From the IMG/VR virus record IMGVR_UViG_3300025642_000026, positions 1 to 26,177 of that record: 26,177 bases of DNA; one strand, given 5' to 3'. Below, in pieces: positions 7,855 to 14,218 of this stretch (the first letter of the stretch is position 1; each line of letters starts with the position of its first letter). Source of the DNA: a virus. The position numbers were made by a program, and so were the translations under genes. The notes beneath the pieces were generated by a model. It ran no database searches. It was given only the letters and a program-made list of their open reading frames with translations, and was not told the origin of the DNA.

Positions 7855-8694
7855 ATGGCAAGAAAAACCATACGAAAGCGGAAACGCCGGGACCCCTGGG
7901 CTAATCCTATCGGCATTGAGCGAGAATATGAGATGGCCCTTGCCAAAGTAGGCCGAACCATTGGCGACCTTATCACTATGGGTATGCCTGAGACAGACGG
8001 CACGATAACGGCTGACTCAGTGGGCGGATTACGCCCTACAAAGGACGCACCGGACAGCTGGGAAGCATGGAGCCTTCGGATTAATTCGAGCCTTACAGCT
8101 TATCAGGAAGCGTTAACACCGTGGGCTGAGCGAATAAGCAGTCGCATGATTGGCAGGATTGACAACGATGCCCGCCGTGCTTTTGAAATGAACGCTAAAG
8201 GAATCAGCAAAGGGATCCGCGGAACATTGGCGCAATCGGCAGCAGGCGCGAAAACCCTTGAACTTCAACAGGCACAAGTCGCGCTTATTAAAAGCCTACC
8301 AATGAAGGCGGCAGAACGGGCGCAGAAATTAAGCCGCGAGATCGCAACCGGAGGCCGCAGATTTTCTGAGATCGAAGCAGACATAAAGGCAAGCGGTAAA
8401 ATAACGGAAGGCCGCGCCCGATTGATTGCCCGCACCGAAACAGCAAAGGCAAACGCGACATTAACTCAGGCCAGAGCGCAAGCCGTTGGAAGCGCTGGTT
8501 ATTATTGGCGGTCTGCTGAAGATGGGGTGGTCAGAGAATCACATCAGGAAATGGCGGAGCGTAGCGACAAAGGCGAAATTTTCTCATGGGACACGCCGCC
8601 CACATTATCAGATGGCGAACAGCACCACCCCGGAGAGTTTCCGAATTGCCGATGTTATGCAGAGCCGGTATTACCGCCGATAAACGAAGTATAA
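7855..8694 (+). CDS. Head morphogenesis protein, Mu gpF-like
   Basis: This 279-residue protein carries the Mu gpF / SPP1 gp7 minor-head domain in its C-terminal third. The domain runs from RLIARTETAKANATLTQARAQ through the conserved WRSAEDGVVRESHQEM region to the ending GEFPNCRCYAEPVLPP, where the PNCRCYAEP block with paired cysteines is a family hallmark. The N-terminus is very basic (ARKTIRKRKRR) and the middle is helical. An AGAGG site precedes the ATG by about 6 nt. Members are minor head proteins made with the portal and needed for prohead assembly or for DNA ejection. The placement directly after the portal is the standard one. The downstream 36 nt contain a G-rich RBS for the YopX-like gene. 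Confidence 0.9.
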   Translation: MARKTIRKRKRRDPWANPIGIEREYEMALAKVGRTIGDLITMGMPETDGTITADSVGGLRPTKDAPDSWEAWSLRINSSLTAYQEALTPWAERISSRMIGRIDNDARRAFEMNAKGISKGIRGTLAQSAAGAKTLELQQAQVALIKSLPMKAAERAQKLSREIATGGRRFSEIEADIKASGKITEGRARLIARTETAKANATLTQARAQAVGSAGYYWRSAEDGVVRESHQEMAERSDKGEIFSWDTPPTLSDGEQHHPGEFPNCRCYAEPVLPPINEV

Positions 8695-8730
8695 ACTCGG
8701 AGCATATAATCACAGGGGGGGATACATAGC

Positions 8731-9129
8731 ATGAAATCATCATATTCTAAGTTTCGAGCGTGGGACGTTGTTAGGCAAGAATATATATCCAAAACAGAAA
8801 TGGTTTTATTAATGGCTGATGGAACTCCTGTTTGGCTTGCCGAAAATACTGTTGAGCCGTTTGAAAACGATATAATTGTAGAACACTTAACTGAATTACA
8901 CGACATAAAAGGTAGAGAGATTTATGCGGGTGATATGATTGATTTAAGTAGAGATGAATTCCCTGACGATACCCCAAATCCGATGGAAGTTGTTTTTATT
9001 GACGGTGCTTTCAGGCGTAAATATAGCAGTTGGCGAGAAGGTCTACCATACCCGATATTATGCCAAAGAGAAATACAGGTCATGCACTTTGAAGTTATCG
9101 GGGACATTCACCACAGGGATACCGTATGA
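8731..9129 (+). CDS. YopX family protein
   Basis: This 132-residue protein has the YopX pattern: the N-terminal FRAWD motif (8-12), a central TEL-HDIKGREIYAGDMI segment (the usual K-D-x-x-G-x-x-I-Y-x-G-D signature) and a C-terminal FEVIGDIHHRDT strand. The family is named after a Bacillus phage SPbeta gene and is common in phages; its biochemical role is unknown. A long G run in AGGGGGGG (8714-8720) precedes ATG 8731 by about 10 nt. A perfect TATAAT (8705-8710) sits just upstream but has no good -35 partner. YopX genes usually belong to early regions, so finding one between head genes marks this as an inserted island. It is AT-rich relative to its neighbours. The stop overlaps the next start (ATGA, 9126-9129). 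Confidence 0.85.
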   Translation: MKSSYSKFRAWDVVRQEYISKTEMVLLMADGTPVWLAENTVEPFENDIIVEHLTELHDIKGREIYAGDMIDLSRDEFPDDTPNPMEVVFIDGAFRRKYSSWREGLPYPILCQREIQVMHFEVIGDIHHRDTV

Positions 9130-9293
9130 CTCAAAAAATCCGATATATTGAAAAGCGGCCAGACGTGAAAGCCGAAGTGTTAAAAGCATTCGACAGCTTG
9201 GATATTATCAGGCCCGGCGACACCGGACAGATCATTGTCCACATGAACTGCGGCGGGATTACTAAAATTACCAAACAGACTGAGATTAAATAA
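9126..9293 (+). CDS. Small protein of unknown function, 55 residues
   Basis: The reading frame is ATG 9126 to TAA 9291-9293, starting inside the ATGA overlap with the YopX-like gene, with AGGGA (9115-9119) about 6 nt before it. The protein begins MTQKIRYIEKRPDVKAEVLK and continues with a helix (VLKAFDSLDI), the turn RPGDTG, and an alternating-strand end (QIIVHMNCGGITKITKQTEIK). This helix plus beta-hairpin shape is reminiscent of the small YezD/DUF2292 group, but the match is general and I would not assign it. The overlap and RBS suggest real translation coupled to YopX. It is the last gene before the promoter and terminator element at 9307-9437. Confidence 0.65.
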   Translation: MTQKIRYIEKRPDVKAEVLKAFDSLDIIRPGDTGQIIVHMNCGGITKITKQTEIK

Positions 9294-9306
9294 ATATAAA
9301 AAAGAC

Positions 9307-9334
9307 TTGACAGCATATCCGTAATATGCTTAAT
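9307..9334 (+). promoter_or_regulatory. Promoter with palindromic operator candidate
   Basis: A perfect -35 TTGACA (9307-9312) and a 4/6 -10 CTTAAT (9329-9334) are separated by 16 nt. The spacer is occupied by a perfect inverted repeat, AGCATAT - ccgta - ATATGCT (9312-9330), overlapping the edges of both boxes. A dimeric repressor bound there would exclude RNA polymerase. Transcription would start near 9341 and run into the hairpin leader. No second full copy of the palindrome was noticed in the window. Confidence 0.55.
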
Positions 9335-9340
9335 AAGAAA

Positions 9341-9437
9341 ACAAATAGCAGTACCGGCTAGAATTTAACCGCGACACGCGGAACTAAATACTCCGGCAAG
9401 GAACCCACCACAATGGGATGACTTGCCGGTTTTTTTT
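9341..9437 (+). ncRNA. Candidate structured leader RNA or terminated small RNA
   Basis: From the expected start near 9341 to the end of the U tract lies about 97 nt with no convincing coding frame. It holds a 5-bp hairpin CCGCG-aca-CGCGG (9369-9381), then the terminator stem. ACCGGC at 9353-9358 can pair perfectly with GCCGGT at 9425-9430, the 3' side of the terminator, so an alternative antiterminated fold is possible. It could be a free-standing small RNA or an attenuator controlling the capsid genes. I do not recognise a known RNA family. Confidence 0.45.
9393..9437 (+). terminator. Intrinsic terminator directly before the capsid operon
   Basis: A perfect 8-bp stem CCGGCAAG (9393-9400) / CTTGCCGG (9422-9429) is followed by eight T residues (9430-9437). 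Within the loop, CCCA (9404-9407) and TGGG (9414-9417) form a second stem. The next start codon, ATG 9447, is only 9 nt past the last T, so the terminator lies in the leader of the DUF2213 gene instead of between independent units. Confidence 0.85.
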
Positions 9438-9446
9438 GGTCAAAAA

Positions 9447-10631
9447 ATGGCACGACAATATTACACAACTGCAAGACTATCTGAAAATCAGGAAAAAACG
9501 CCTGAAGGGTATCTGGTTTGCGCCAATGTGCCGATTGCCAGAACCGGAGCGCTGATTTATACCGCCGCAGAACTCGACGACGCTATAGACGCTCCTGCTG
9601 GTAGGGTTGTGGTTTCAAGAACCCCCGATGTCCTGTTTGCAGCCCAGACAATAGCGAGTTTTGAAGGTAAGCCCGTAACATTAATGCACCCTGAAGAAAT
9701 GCTGACCCCTGAGAACTGCAAGGAATATCAGGTCGGCACAATTCAGAACGTTCGGGCAGGCGACGGGCAAGATCAATTAATTGCAGACCTTTTAATCACA
9801 GACGCGGAGGCCATATTTGCAATTGAGCAAGGCTTGCGTGAAGTATCACTCGGTTATGATGCCGAATATGTAGAGGACGGCCCCGGCATAGGACATCAGA
9901 GCGCAATGATAGGCAATCATTGTGCTTTAGTCCCAGCAGGTCGTTGTGGGCCAGAATGTGCCATTCAAGATAAACAATCAATCAAGGAGAAAGAGATCAT
10001 GACACCATTGGAGAAACTTAAAGAAAAGATCAAGGGTATTTTTGCATCCTTTGACAGCGCAATTGATGAACTGAGTTTGGAGGCCGATGCGGAAGAGGAA
10101 AAAAAGGTTGATGATACTAAACCAGATGCCAAAGAAGAAGAAAAACCGGCGGAGGATGTAGCAGACAAAGAAGAAGAAAAGGAACCTGCATTTGATGCCA
10201 AGTCAGCCATTGACGGCATTATGCAGAAAATCGCAGACATCGAAACCGCCGTGGCTAAATTGCAACCGCCTGAGAAGAAACCGGATGATGAAACCACCGA
10301 CGCACAGCCCGACGCGCAGACCCTAGCCCGCGCTGAAATTCTCGCTCCCGGTATTCAGGCAACCGCAGACATTCAGCCCGCCGCCCTGAAAGTCGCATAC
10401 GGAACCAAAGACGGCAAGGTGATTATTGACCGCCTGAGTGGTGGCGAAGCACCTGCATTTGACAGTGCTGCCCTTTTCATCGGAGCCGCTGAATTGATGA
10501 CAGAGGTCCGCAAGGCTGAATTTGCCGACACGAAAACGAAAACAGGTACCAAAGATACAAAAATTCTTGACCAACACGCCCACTTTGCAGCGCGGGCAAA
10601 AGAAGTATATAAGCTCCCGAAATTTAACTAA
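9447..10631 (+). CDS. DUF2213 prohead protease-scaffold protein
   Basis: This encodes 394 residues. The N-terminal part (about 1-180) is a DUF2213 domain: GYLVCANVPIARTG, then GKPVTLMHPEEMLTPEN, LREVSLGYDAEYVEDG and MIGNHCALVPAGRCGPECAI, with the conserved Ser, His and Asp/Glu-rich surroundings expected of a capsid protease-like fold. The rest is acidic and helical (a Glu/Lys/Asp-rich stretch around residues 220-265, then a coiled segment), typical of scaffolds. In-frame TTG 9423 lies inside the terminator stem, so ATG 9447 is chosen, although it has no Shine-Dalgarno. An internal ATG at 9999 has a strong one (see the nested entry). It lies just before the cement and major capsid genes, as proteases and scaffolds do. 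The C-terminal region after about residue 285 is conserved-looking (EILAPGIQATADIQPAALK). Confidence 0.85.
   Translation: MARQYYTTARLSENQEKTPEGYLVCANVPIARTGALIYTAAELDDAIDAPAGRVVVSRTPDVLFAAQTIASFEGKPVTLMHPEEMLTPENCKEYQVGTIQNVRAGDGQDQLIADLLITDAEAIFAIEQGLREVSLGYDAEYVEDGPGIGHQSAMIGNHCALVPAGRCGPECAIQDKQSIKEKEIMTPLEKLKEKIKGIFASFDSAIDELSLEADAEEEKKVDDTKPDAKEEEKPAEDVADKEEEKEPAFDAKSAIDGIMQKIADIETAVAKLQPPEKKPDDETTDAQPDAQTLARAEILAPGIQATADIQPAALKVAYGTKDGKVIIDRLSGGEAPAFDSAALFIGAAELMTEVRKAEFADTKTKTGTKDTKILDQHAHFAARAKEVYKLPKFN
9999..10631 (+). CDS. Nested in-frame scaffold protein (internal start)
   Basis: ATG 9999 is in frame with the DUF2213 gene (codon 185) and is preceded by AAGGAG (9984-9989) with a 9-nt gap, far better than the full-length start, which lacks a recognisable site. 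Translation from here would give a 210-residue acidic, coiled-coil protein beginning MTPLEKLKEKIKGIF, without the protease-like domain. This copies the lambda C/Nu3 arrangement, where the scaffold is made from an internal start in the protease gene. That a separate product exists is inferred; the sequence shows only the RBS, the start and the domain boundary. Confidence 0.6.
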   Translation: MTPLEKLKEKIKGIFASFDSAIDELSLEADAEEEKKVDDTKPDAKEEEKPAEDVADKEEEKEPAFDAKSAIDGIMQKIADIETAVAKLQPPEKKPDDETTDAQPDAQTLARAEILAPGIQATADIQPAALKVAYGTKDGKVIIDRLSGGEAPAFDSAALFIGAAELMTEVRKAEFADTKTKTGTKDTKILDQHAHFAARAKEVYKLPKFN

Positions 10632-10664
10632 AAAACAACACCACAACGCAAGGAGTACAGAACT

Positions 10665-11426
10665 ATGAGCAACCAAGTAATCACAAACAGTATGCCCATC
10701 GGTCGCGCCGGTGCGATAACCAGAAGCGGAAACGTTGCAATTGAATCTTTTTTACAGTCAAGCACGCTGCCCCTGTTGGGCTATGGTCTGCCCTTTGCAA
10801 TCGACACAAGCGTTATTACCGGAATCGTGGACACGCATAGCGCTTCGGACGTTGCTGGTTTTTTGTGCCGTCCATACCCGCAGCTTGCCGCAAGCAATGA
10901 AGACATCGGAACCGCAACCCCTCCCGTTTATCCTGCTATTTTGAGCGGTCTTAAATCGGGCTATATTGCCGTTGCGTTGCAGCACGGTACGTCAGCCAAA
11001 GGTGGCAAGGTTTTTGTCCGCTTGGCAGCAACCTCAAGCACCCGTATTCAAGGTGGAATAGAAGCAGCCGCAGCCGCAGCCGTAACCGACCCGGCTATTG
11101 ACGGAACAGGAACCGGCACAATCGCTTGTACTATTGACGATGCCGCAGTCATTGTTCCCGGAACCTATGTTGTAACCGTGCTGACAACTTCAGGCACCGC
11201 AGCAGTTTCCGTTATTGACCCCAACGGCAACCGCCTAAACGACGGTAAGATCGGTACCGCATATACCGCTCAAGGTCTGACATTTACCATTACCGATGGT
11301 GGAACGATGACCGCAGCGGACACGTTTTCTCCGGTCGTTTCATTGACAACCGAAGCAATTCCCGGCGCGAAGTTCACAGGCATAACCGCCGCTGGCGCCG
11401 TTGCTGAAATCGCATATAACGTATAA
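10665..11426 (+). CDS. Capsid cement/decoration-type structural protein
   Basis: This encodes 253 residues. The start MSNQVITNSMPIGRAGAITR and the flow SGLKSGYIAVALQHG then GGKVFVRL resemble the structural cement proteins (Gp24-like) coded just before major capsid genes. Residues about 144-228 form a separate Gly/Thr/Ala-rich beta module (DGTGTGTIACTIDDAAV, VIDPNGNRL, GTAYTAQGLTFTITDGG) of a kind repeatedly seen attached to lambda D-like head decoration proteins. Afterwards the cement body resumes (IPGAKFTGITAAGAVAEIAYNV). It would bind the outer capsid lattice and stabilise it against packaged DNA pressure. AAGGAG (10650-10655) precedes the ATG by 9 nt. It lies between the scaffold and the major capsid gene, the expected site. 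The family name is from pattern memory and unsearched. Confidence 0.75.
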   Translation: MSNQVITNSMPIGRAGAITRSGNVAIESFLQSSTLPLLGYGLPFAIDTSVITGIVDTHSASDVAGFLCRPYPQLAASNEDIGTATPPVYPAILSGLKSGYIAVALQHGTSAKGGKVFVRLAATSSTRIQGGIEAAAAAAVTDPAIDGTGTGTIACTIDDAAVIVPGTYVVTVLTTSGTAAVSVIDPNGNRLNDGKIGTAYTAQGLTFTITDGGTMTAADTFSPVVSLTTEAIPGAKFTGITAAGAVAEIAYNV

Positions 11427-11466
11427 TCGAAATCAAAAAAACGACTCTATACAGGAGAATTACAAC

Positions 11467-12456
11467 ATGAGCAAACAACGGATTATAAGTTTTAAAGATA
11501 ACGCCACGGTTATGGATCGGGCAACACTCGACAGCACCGGCGTATTTTTTTCCACCGAGCTTGAGCGACTTGACCCGGTATTGCATGAGCCAATGAGCGA
11601 CTTTACTTTTGGTCGTGATATTGACATCACCGCACTGGACGTAGGCGATGAGACAACCGCATTCGACCGTATTGCATATACTGCAATGGGTGGCCAGAAC
11701 CCCGCCGGCAAGTCTTTTGTTTCCGGTCTGTCAACTGAGATCGGAAGCGTTGGCCTTGACAGTGAACGTGTTGCAGCAAAGACATTTTTGTGGGCTGAGT
11801 CAATCCGCAAGACTGTTGTTGAGCTTGCACAAGCGCAGAAAAATGGCCGCCCGCTTGACGTTTACATGATGAACTCTTTGAACACGAAATTGAACGTTGA
11901 CAAACAGAACATGGTTTATACAGGCGACACGGATGCAGGCGTTAAAGGTCTTTGCAATTCATCTCTTGTAACCGAAGCTCAGGTGGCATTAAATGCCGCT
12001 GCTGGTTCAAGGTTGTGGACTGCTAAGAGCGACGACGAAATACTGATCGACATAAATGACATGCTTGCAGCAGCACACGTTGCTACCGGTTACACCATTT
12101 GTCCCTCGCGTCTTGGTCTGCCCCCGCTGAAGTTGAATTATCTGGCAACGCGGAAAATCGCAAACGCCACGATGAGCCTCGGTAAGTACCTGGCTGACAA
12201 TTCGGTGTGTAATATTTACAACGGCAAGCCGCTTGAAATCGTCGGTATGCGCGAGCTTTCAGGAATCGCCACCGGCCCGACTGATCGCATGGTTGCCTAC
12301 AGCAAACGCGCCGACGTTGTGCGTCTGCCAATGAGCGCTCTGCTTTCAACGGCTGTACAGAACATTCTGCTCCACCAAGTAGTAGTTTATTACTGCCGGT
12401 TCGGCACTGTTGAATTTGTGAAGCCTGAAGCTGTCCGGTACGCATACGGATTCTAA
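11467..12456 (+). CDS. Major capsid protein, DUF2184 family
   Basis: This encodes 329 residues. I start at ATG 11467 because AGGAG (11453-11457) lies 9 nt upstream; the frame is open further upstream to ATG 11401, which overlaps the cement gene and has no RBS. Features fitting DUF2184 capsid subunits are the N-terminal arm (FFSTELERLDPVLHEPM), GDETTAFDRIAYTAMGGQ, the long helix AAKTFLWAESIRKTVVELAQA, NVDKQNMVYTGDTDAGVKG, and the C-terminal beta-rich SALLSTAVQ...VKPEAVRYAYGF. Members adopt the HK97-type fold and form the icosahedral shell. The neighbouring scaffold, cement and adaptor genes support the assignment. A GC-rich hairpin (12481-12520) lies in the short gap that follows. Confidence 0.88.
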   Translation: MSKQRIISFKDNATVMDRATLDSTGVFFSTELERLDPVLHEPMSDFTFGRDIDITALDVGDETTAFDRIAYTAMGGQNPAGKSFVSGLSTEIGSVGLDSERVAAKTFLWAESIRKTVVELAQAQKNGRPLDVYMMNSLNTKLNVDKQNMVYTGDTDAGVKGLCNSSLVTEAQVALNAAAGSRLWTAKSDDEILIDINDMLAAAHVATGYTICPSRLGLPPLKLNYLATRKIANATMSLGKYLADNSVCNIYNGKPLEIVGMRELSGIATGPTDRMVAYSKRADVVRLPMSALLSTAVQNILLHQVVVYYCRFGTVEFVKPEAVRYAYGF

Positions 12457-12480
12457 CGATCACCCCAGCGGGACTCGCAC

Positions 12481-12520
12481 CGCATGGCCTAGTCAGCGCC
12501 CTCCCTGATTAGGTCATGCG
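12481..12520 (+). other. Long stem-loop after the major capsid gene
   Basis: The 16-nt arms C-GCATGGCCTAGTCAG (12481-12496) and CTGATTAGGTCATGC-G (12505-12520) pair along their whole length, with two G-U wobbles, around the 8-nt loop CGCCCTCC. No T tract follows; C-rich sequence does. It is therefore not a classical intrinsic terminator. It may stabilise the 3' end of capsid mRNA, act as a processing site, or pause transcription between the abundant capsid message and downstream genes. Confidence 0.65.
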
Positions 12521-12563
12521 CCCGCACCCCCCCACCAACAAAACGGACGGCAGGAGAGGAACT

Positions 12564-12998
12564 ATGAAGATTACATTTAAAGCAACGTGGGAATTTTTAC
12601 AGCATACCGGCAAACCGCAGGTATTCCGAGTAGGCACATGCGAAAACGCCCCGGCTGAGCTGCTTAATGACCCTGCATTTAACACTATTGTAGAACATGG
12701 TGGAATCATTATCCACGACACCGTTGAGAAAGTAGAGCAGGCCGAAAAGACAGCGCAAAGGTCTGCTAGTTTTTCCAAAGCCGCAGAGGATAAGTGGAAA
12801 GCAGAGCAGGAAACCGCCGCCAAAGATCGTGAAACAGCAGACGTAGAGCGCAAGGCAAAGGCCGAAGCAGAAAAAGCCGCCGAAGCTGAAAAGCAATCAA
12901 GCGCCATTACAGAAAAACGGGCCGAAAAAGCAAACCAGAAAAAAGCCAGAAAAGAAGAGAAGGCAGCCGCTAAGGCAGTCAAAAAGGATAAGAAATAA
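12564..12998 (+). CDS. Hypothetical head protein with Lys/Ala-rich coiled tail
   Basis: This encodes 144 residues. The first 60 (MKITFKATWEFLQHTGKPQ...EHGGIIIHDT) form a compact beta-rich part that reads like a small phage structural domain. Residues about 65-144 are a low-complexity charged helix of Lys, Glu and Ala (AEKAAEAEKQ, KARKEEKAAAKAVKKDKK). ATG 12564 is preceded by AGGAGAGGA (12552-12560); the frame continues upstream to an ATG at 12516 inside the hairpin region, which I reject. The stop overlaps the next start (TAATG). Position between major capsid and adaptor suggests a head-completion or capsid-linked role. I do not recognise a named family. Confidence 0.7.
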   Translation: MKITFKATWEFLQHTGKPQVFRVGTCENAPAELLNDPAFNTIVEHGGIIIHDTVEKVEQAEKTAQRSASFSKAAEDKWKAEQETAAKDRETADVERKAKAEAEKAAEAEKQSSAITEKRAEKANQKKARKEEKAAAKAVKKDKK

Positions 12999-13360
12999 TG
13001 GATAACGCGTCTTTTCGCATAGCCTTTTCCGAATTCGCCTCCACAACAATCTACACAGACACGCAGGTTACCCAAGCGGGAACCCTAGCGGAACAGCTGG
13101 TAGACGACGAGCGATGGGGGGACATGCGAACTGACGCTGTTCATTTACAGGCCGCCCATATTCTGACTATTCGCAAAGCAGAGATTGCAGGTGGTGGGGC
13201 AGGCGGTGGCGGCCCAGTATCAAGTGAAGCTGTCGGCAGCGTTTCAGTTTCTTATGACATAAGCGCAATCGCAGCAGCCGGGCAAATGGCAGAAACCAGT
13301 TATGGTCGCCGGTATTTACAGCTTGCTCGTTTGATTTGCGCAGGTGGGTCTTTCGTATGA
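12998..13360 (+). CDS. Head-tail adaptor, DUF4054-like
   Basis: This encodes 120 residues. FRIAFSEFASTTIYTDTQVTQ, then DDERWGDMRTDAVHLQAAHILTI, and a Gly-rich loop (AGGGAGGGG) before SVSYDISAIA and the ending YGRRYLQLARL give the alpha-helical layout of DUF4054 proteins. These sit with head-tail connector genes after the capsid. It starts in a TAATG overlap and ends in an ATGA overlap with the next gene, so it is translated as part of a chain. By analogy it forms the ring bridging portal and neck. Confidence 0.75.
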   Translation: MDNASFRIAFSEFASTTIYTDTQVTQAGTLAEQLVDDERWGDMRTDAVHLQAAHILTIRKAEIAGGGAGGGGPVSSEAVGSVSVSYDISAIAAAGQMAETSYGRRYLQLARLICAGGSFV

Positions 13361-13845
13361 GCCAAAATAAAGGCTACAGAGTAACGATGGACAGAACTAG
13401 CCAAGTGGTTACTGACATTAATGTCCTGACAAAATCGGCGCTTATGATTGGCATACCGATGGATGAAAACGCCCGCGACGACGGCCCCATAGGAAACGCC
13501 GCAATTGGATACATGAACGAACATGGAAGCGCAGCGGCAAATATACCGCCCCGGCCTTTTTTAGTACCCGGGGTTAAGGCGGTAAACCAAAAAACGTCTG
13601 CTGAGCTTGCAGCAGGAATAAGCAAGGGCCTTGACAATCCCGTAGCTATGGACAAGCACCTTGAACGGGCGGGCATGACCGCCGTTGCTTCAGTAAAAAA
13701 GCATTTAAAAGCACTTGGAAATTACAGCCCCGACAGCCCGACAGTAAAAGCAAGGCGGTCAAAAGGATTTAACGGAACAGGTGTATTGAGAGTAACAGGT
13801 CAGTTAATGAACAGCATTACATACGTAGCGAAGCGCGGAAAGTAA
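13357..13845 (+). CDS. Neck/tail completion protein
   Basis: This encodes 162 residues from ATG 13357 (ATGA overlap); an in-frame TTG at 13336 is rejected because it lies deep inside the previous gene. The segment AAIGYMNEHGSAAANIPPRPFLVPGV is the motif of HK97 gp10-like and virion morphogenesis proteins (N-E-x-G, then I-P-x-R-P-F). It is followed by a helix and a C-terminal TGQLMNSITYVAKRGK with the usual L-x-x-S-I-x-Y. Such proteins join the head-tail interface and the top of the tail. The context (adaptor before, neck protein after) agrees. Confidence 0.78.
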   Translation: MSQNKGYRVTMDRTSQVVTDINVLTKSALMIGIPMDENARDDGPIGNAAIGYMNEHGSAAANIPPRPFLVPGVKAVNQKTSAELAAGISKGLDNPVAMDKHLERAGMTAVASVKKHLKALGNYSPDSPTVKARRSKGFNGTGVLRVTGQLMNSITYVAKRGK

Positions 13846-13846
13846 A

Positions 13847-14218
13847 ATGGCAACGATTGACGTATCCAGAGTGTTGAGAAACCCACGCTTTCAAAGCGCT
13901 ATAACACTTATAACCAGAACGGCTGATGTAAGTGCAGCGGGCCGTGGAAGCCTTACAGAGAGTGAGACAGACATTCAAGCCGTTGTTCAACCAGCAAGCC
14001 CGCAGGATATACAAAAACTGCCAGAAGGCGCGAGACAGAGTGAAGCCATAACAGTTTGGGCGGCATTACAACTGCTTGCAATGCGAAGCGGTGGTTATTC
14101 AGACGTTGTTATATGGAACAGTCAACGGTATGAAGTAAAGTCCGCCGAACCGTGGATGAATTATGGATCCGGCTACACAAAAGCAATAGCAACAAAGCAG
14201 GGAATTGGCAATGGCTGA
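13847..14218 (+). CDS. Head-tail connector-region protein, function unassigned
   Basis: This encodes 123 residues starting one base past the previous stop. It opens MATIDVSRVLRNPRFQ, then TRTADVSAAGRGSLTESETDIQ, a beta-rich middle (AVVQPASPQDIQKLP), and WNSQRYEVKSAEPWMNYGSGYTKAIA near the end. The strand-turn patterns and the YEVKSAEPWMNYG ending look like the small beta-barrel stopper/closure proteins of phage necks, but I cannot name the family with confidence. It overlaps the following gene by 8 nt. No RBS is strong, so translational coupling is likely. Confidence 0.65.
   Translation: MATIDVSRVLRNPRFQSAITLITRTADVSAAGRGSLTESETDIQAVVQPASPQDIQKLPEGARQSEAITVWAALQLLAMRSGGYSDVVIWNSQRYEVKSAEPWMNYGSGYTKAIATKQGIGNG

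Noticed and set aside
12509-13075. Long reverse-strand frame opposite the Lys/Ala-rich head protein
   Set aside because: It mirrors the repetitive AAA/GCC/GAA codons of the forward gene and reads as a Phe/Ser/Ala-rich shadow without an RBS.
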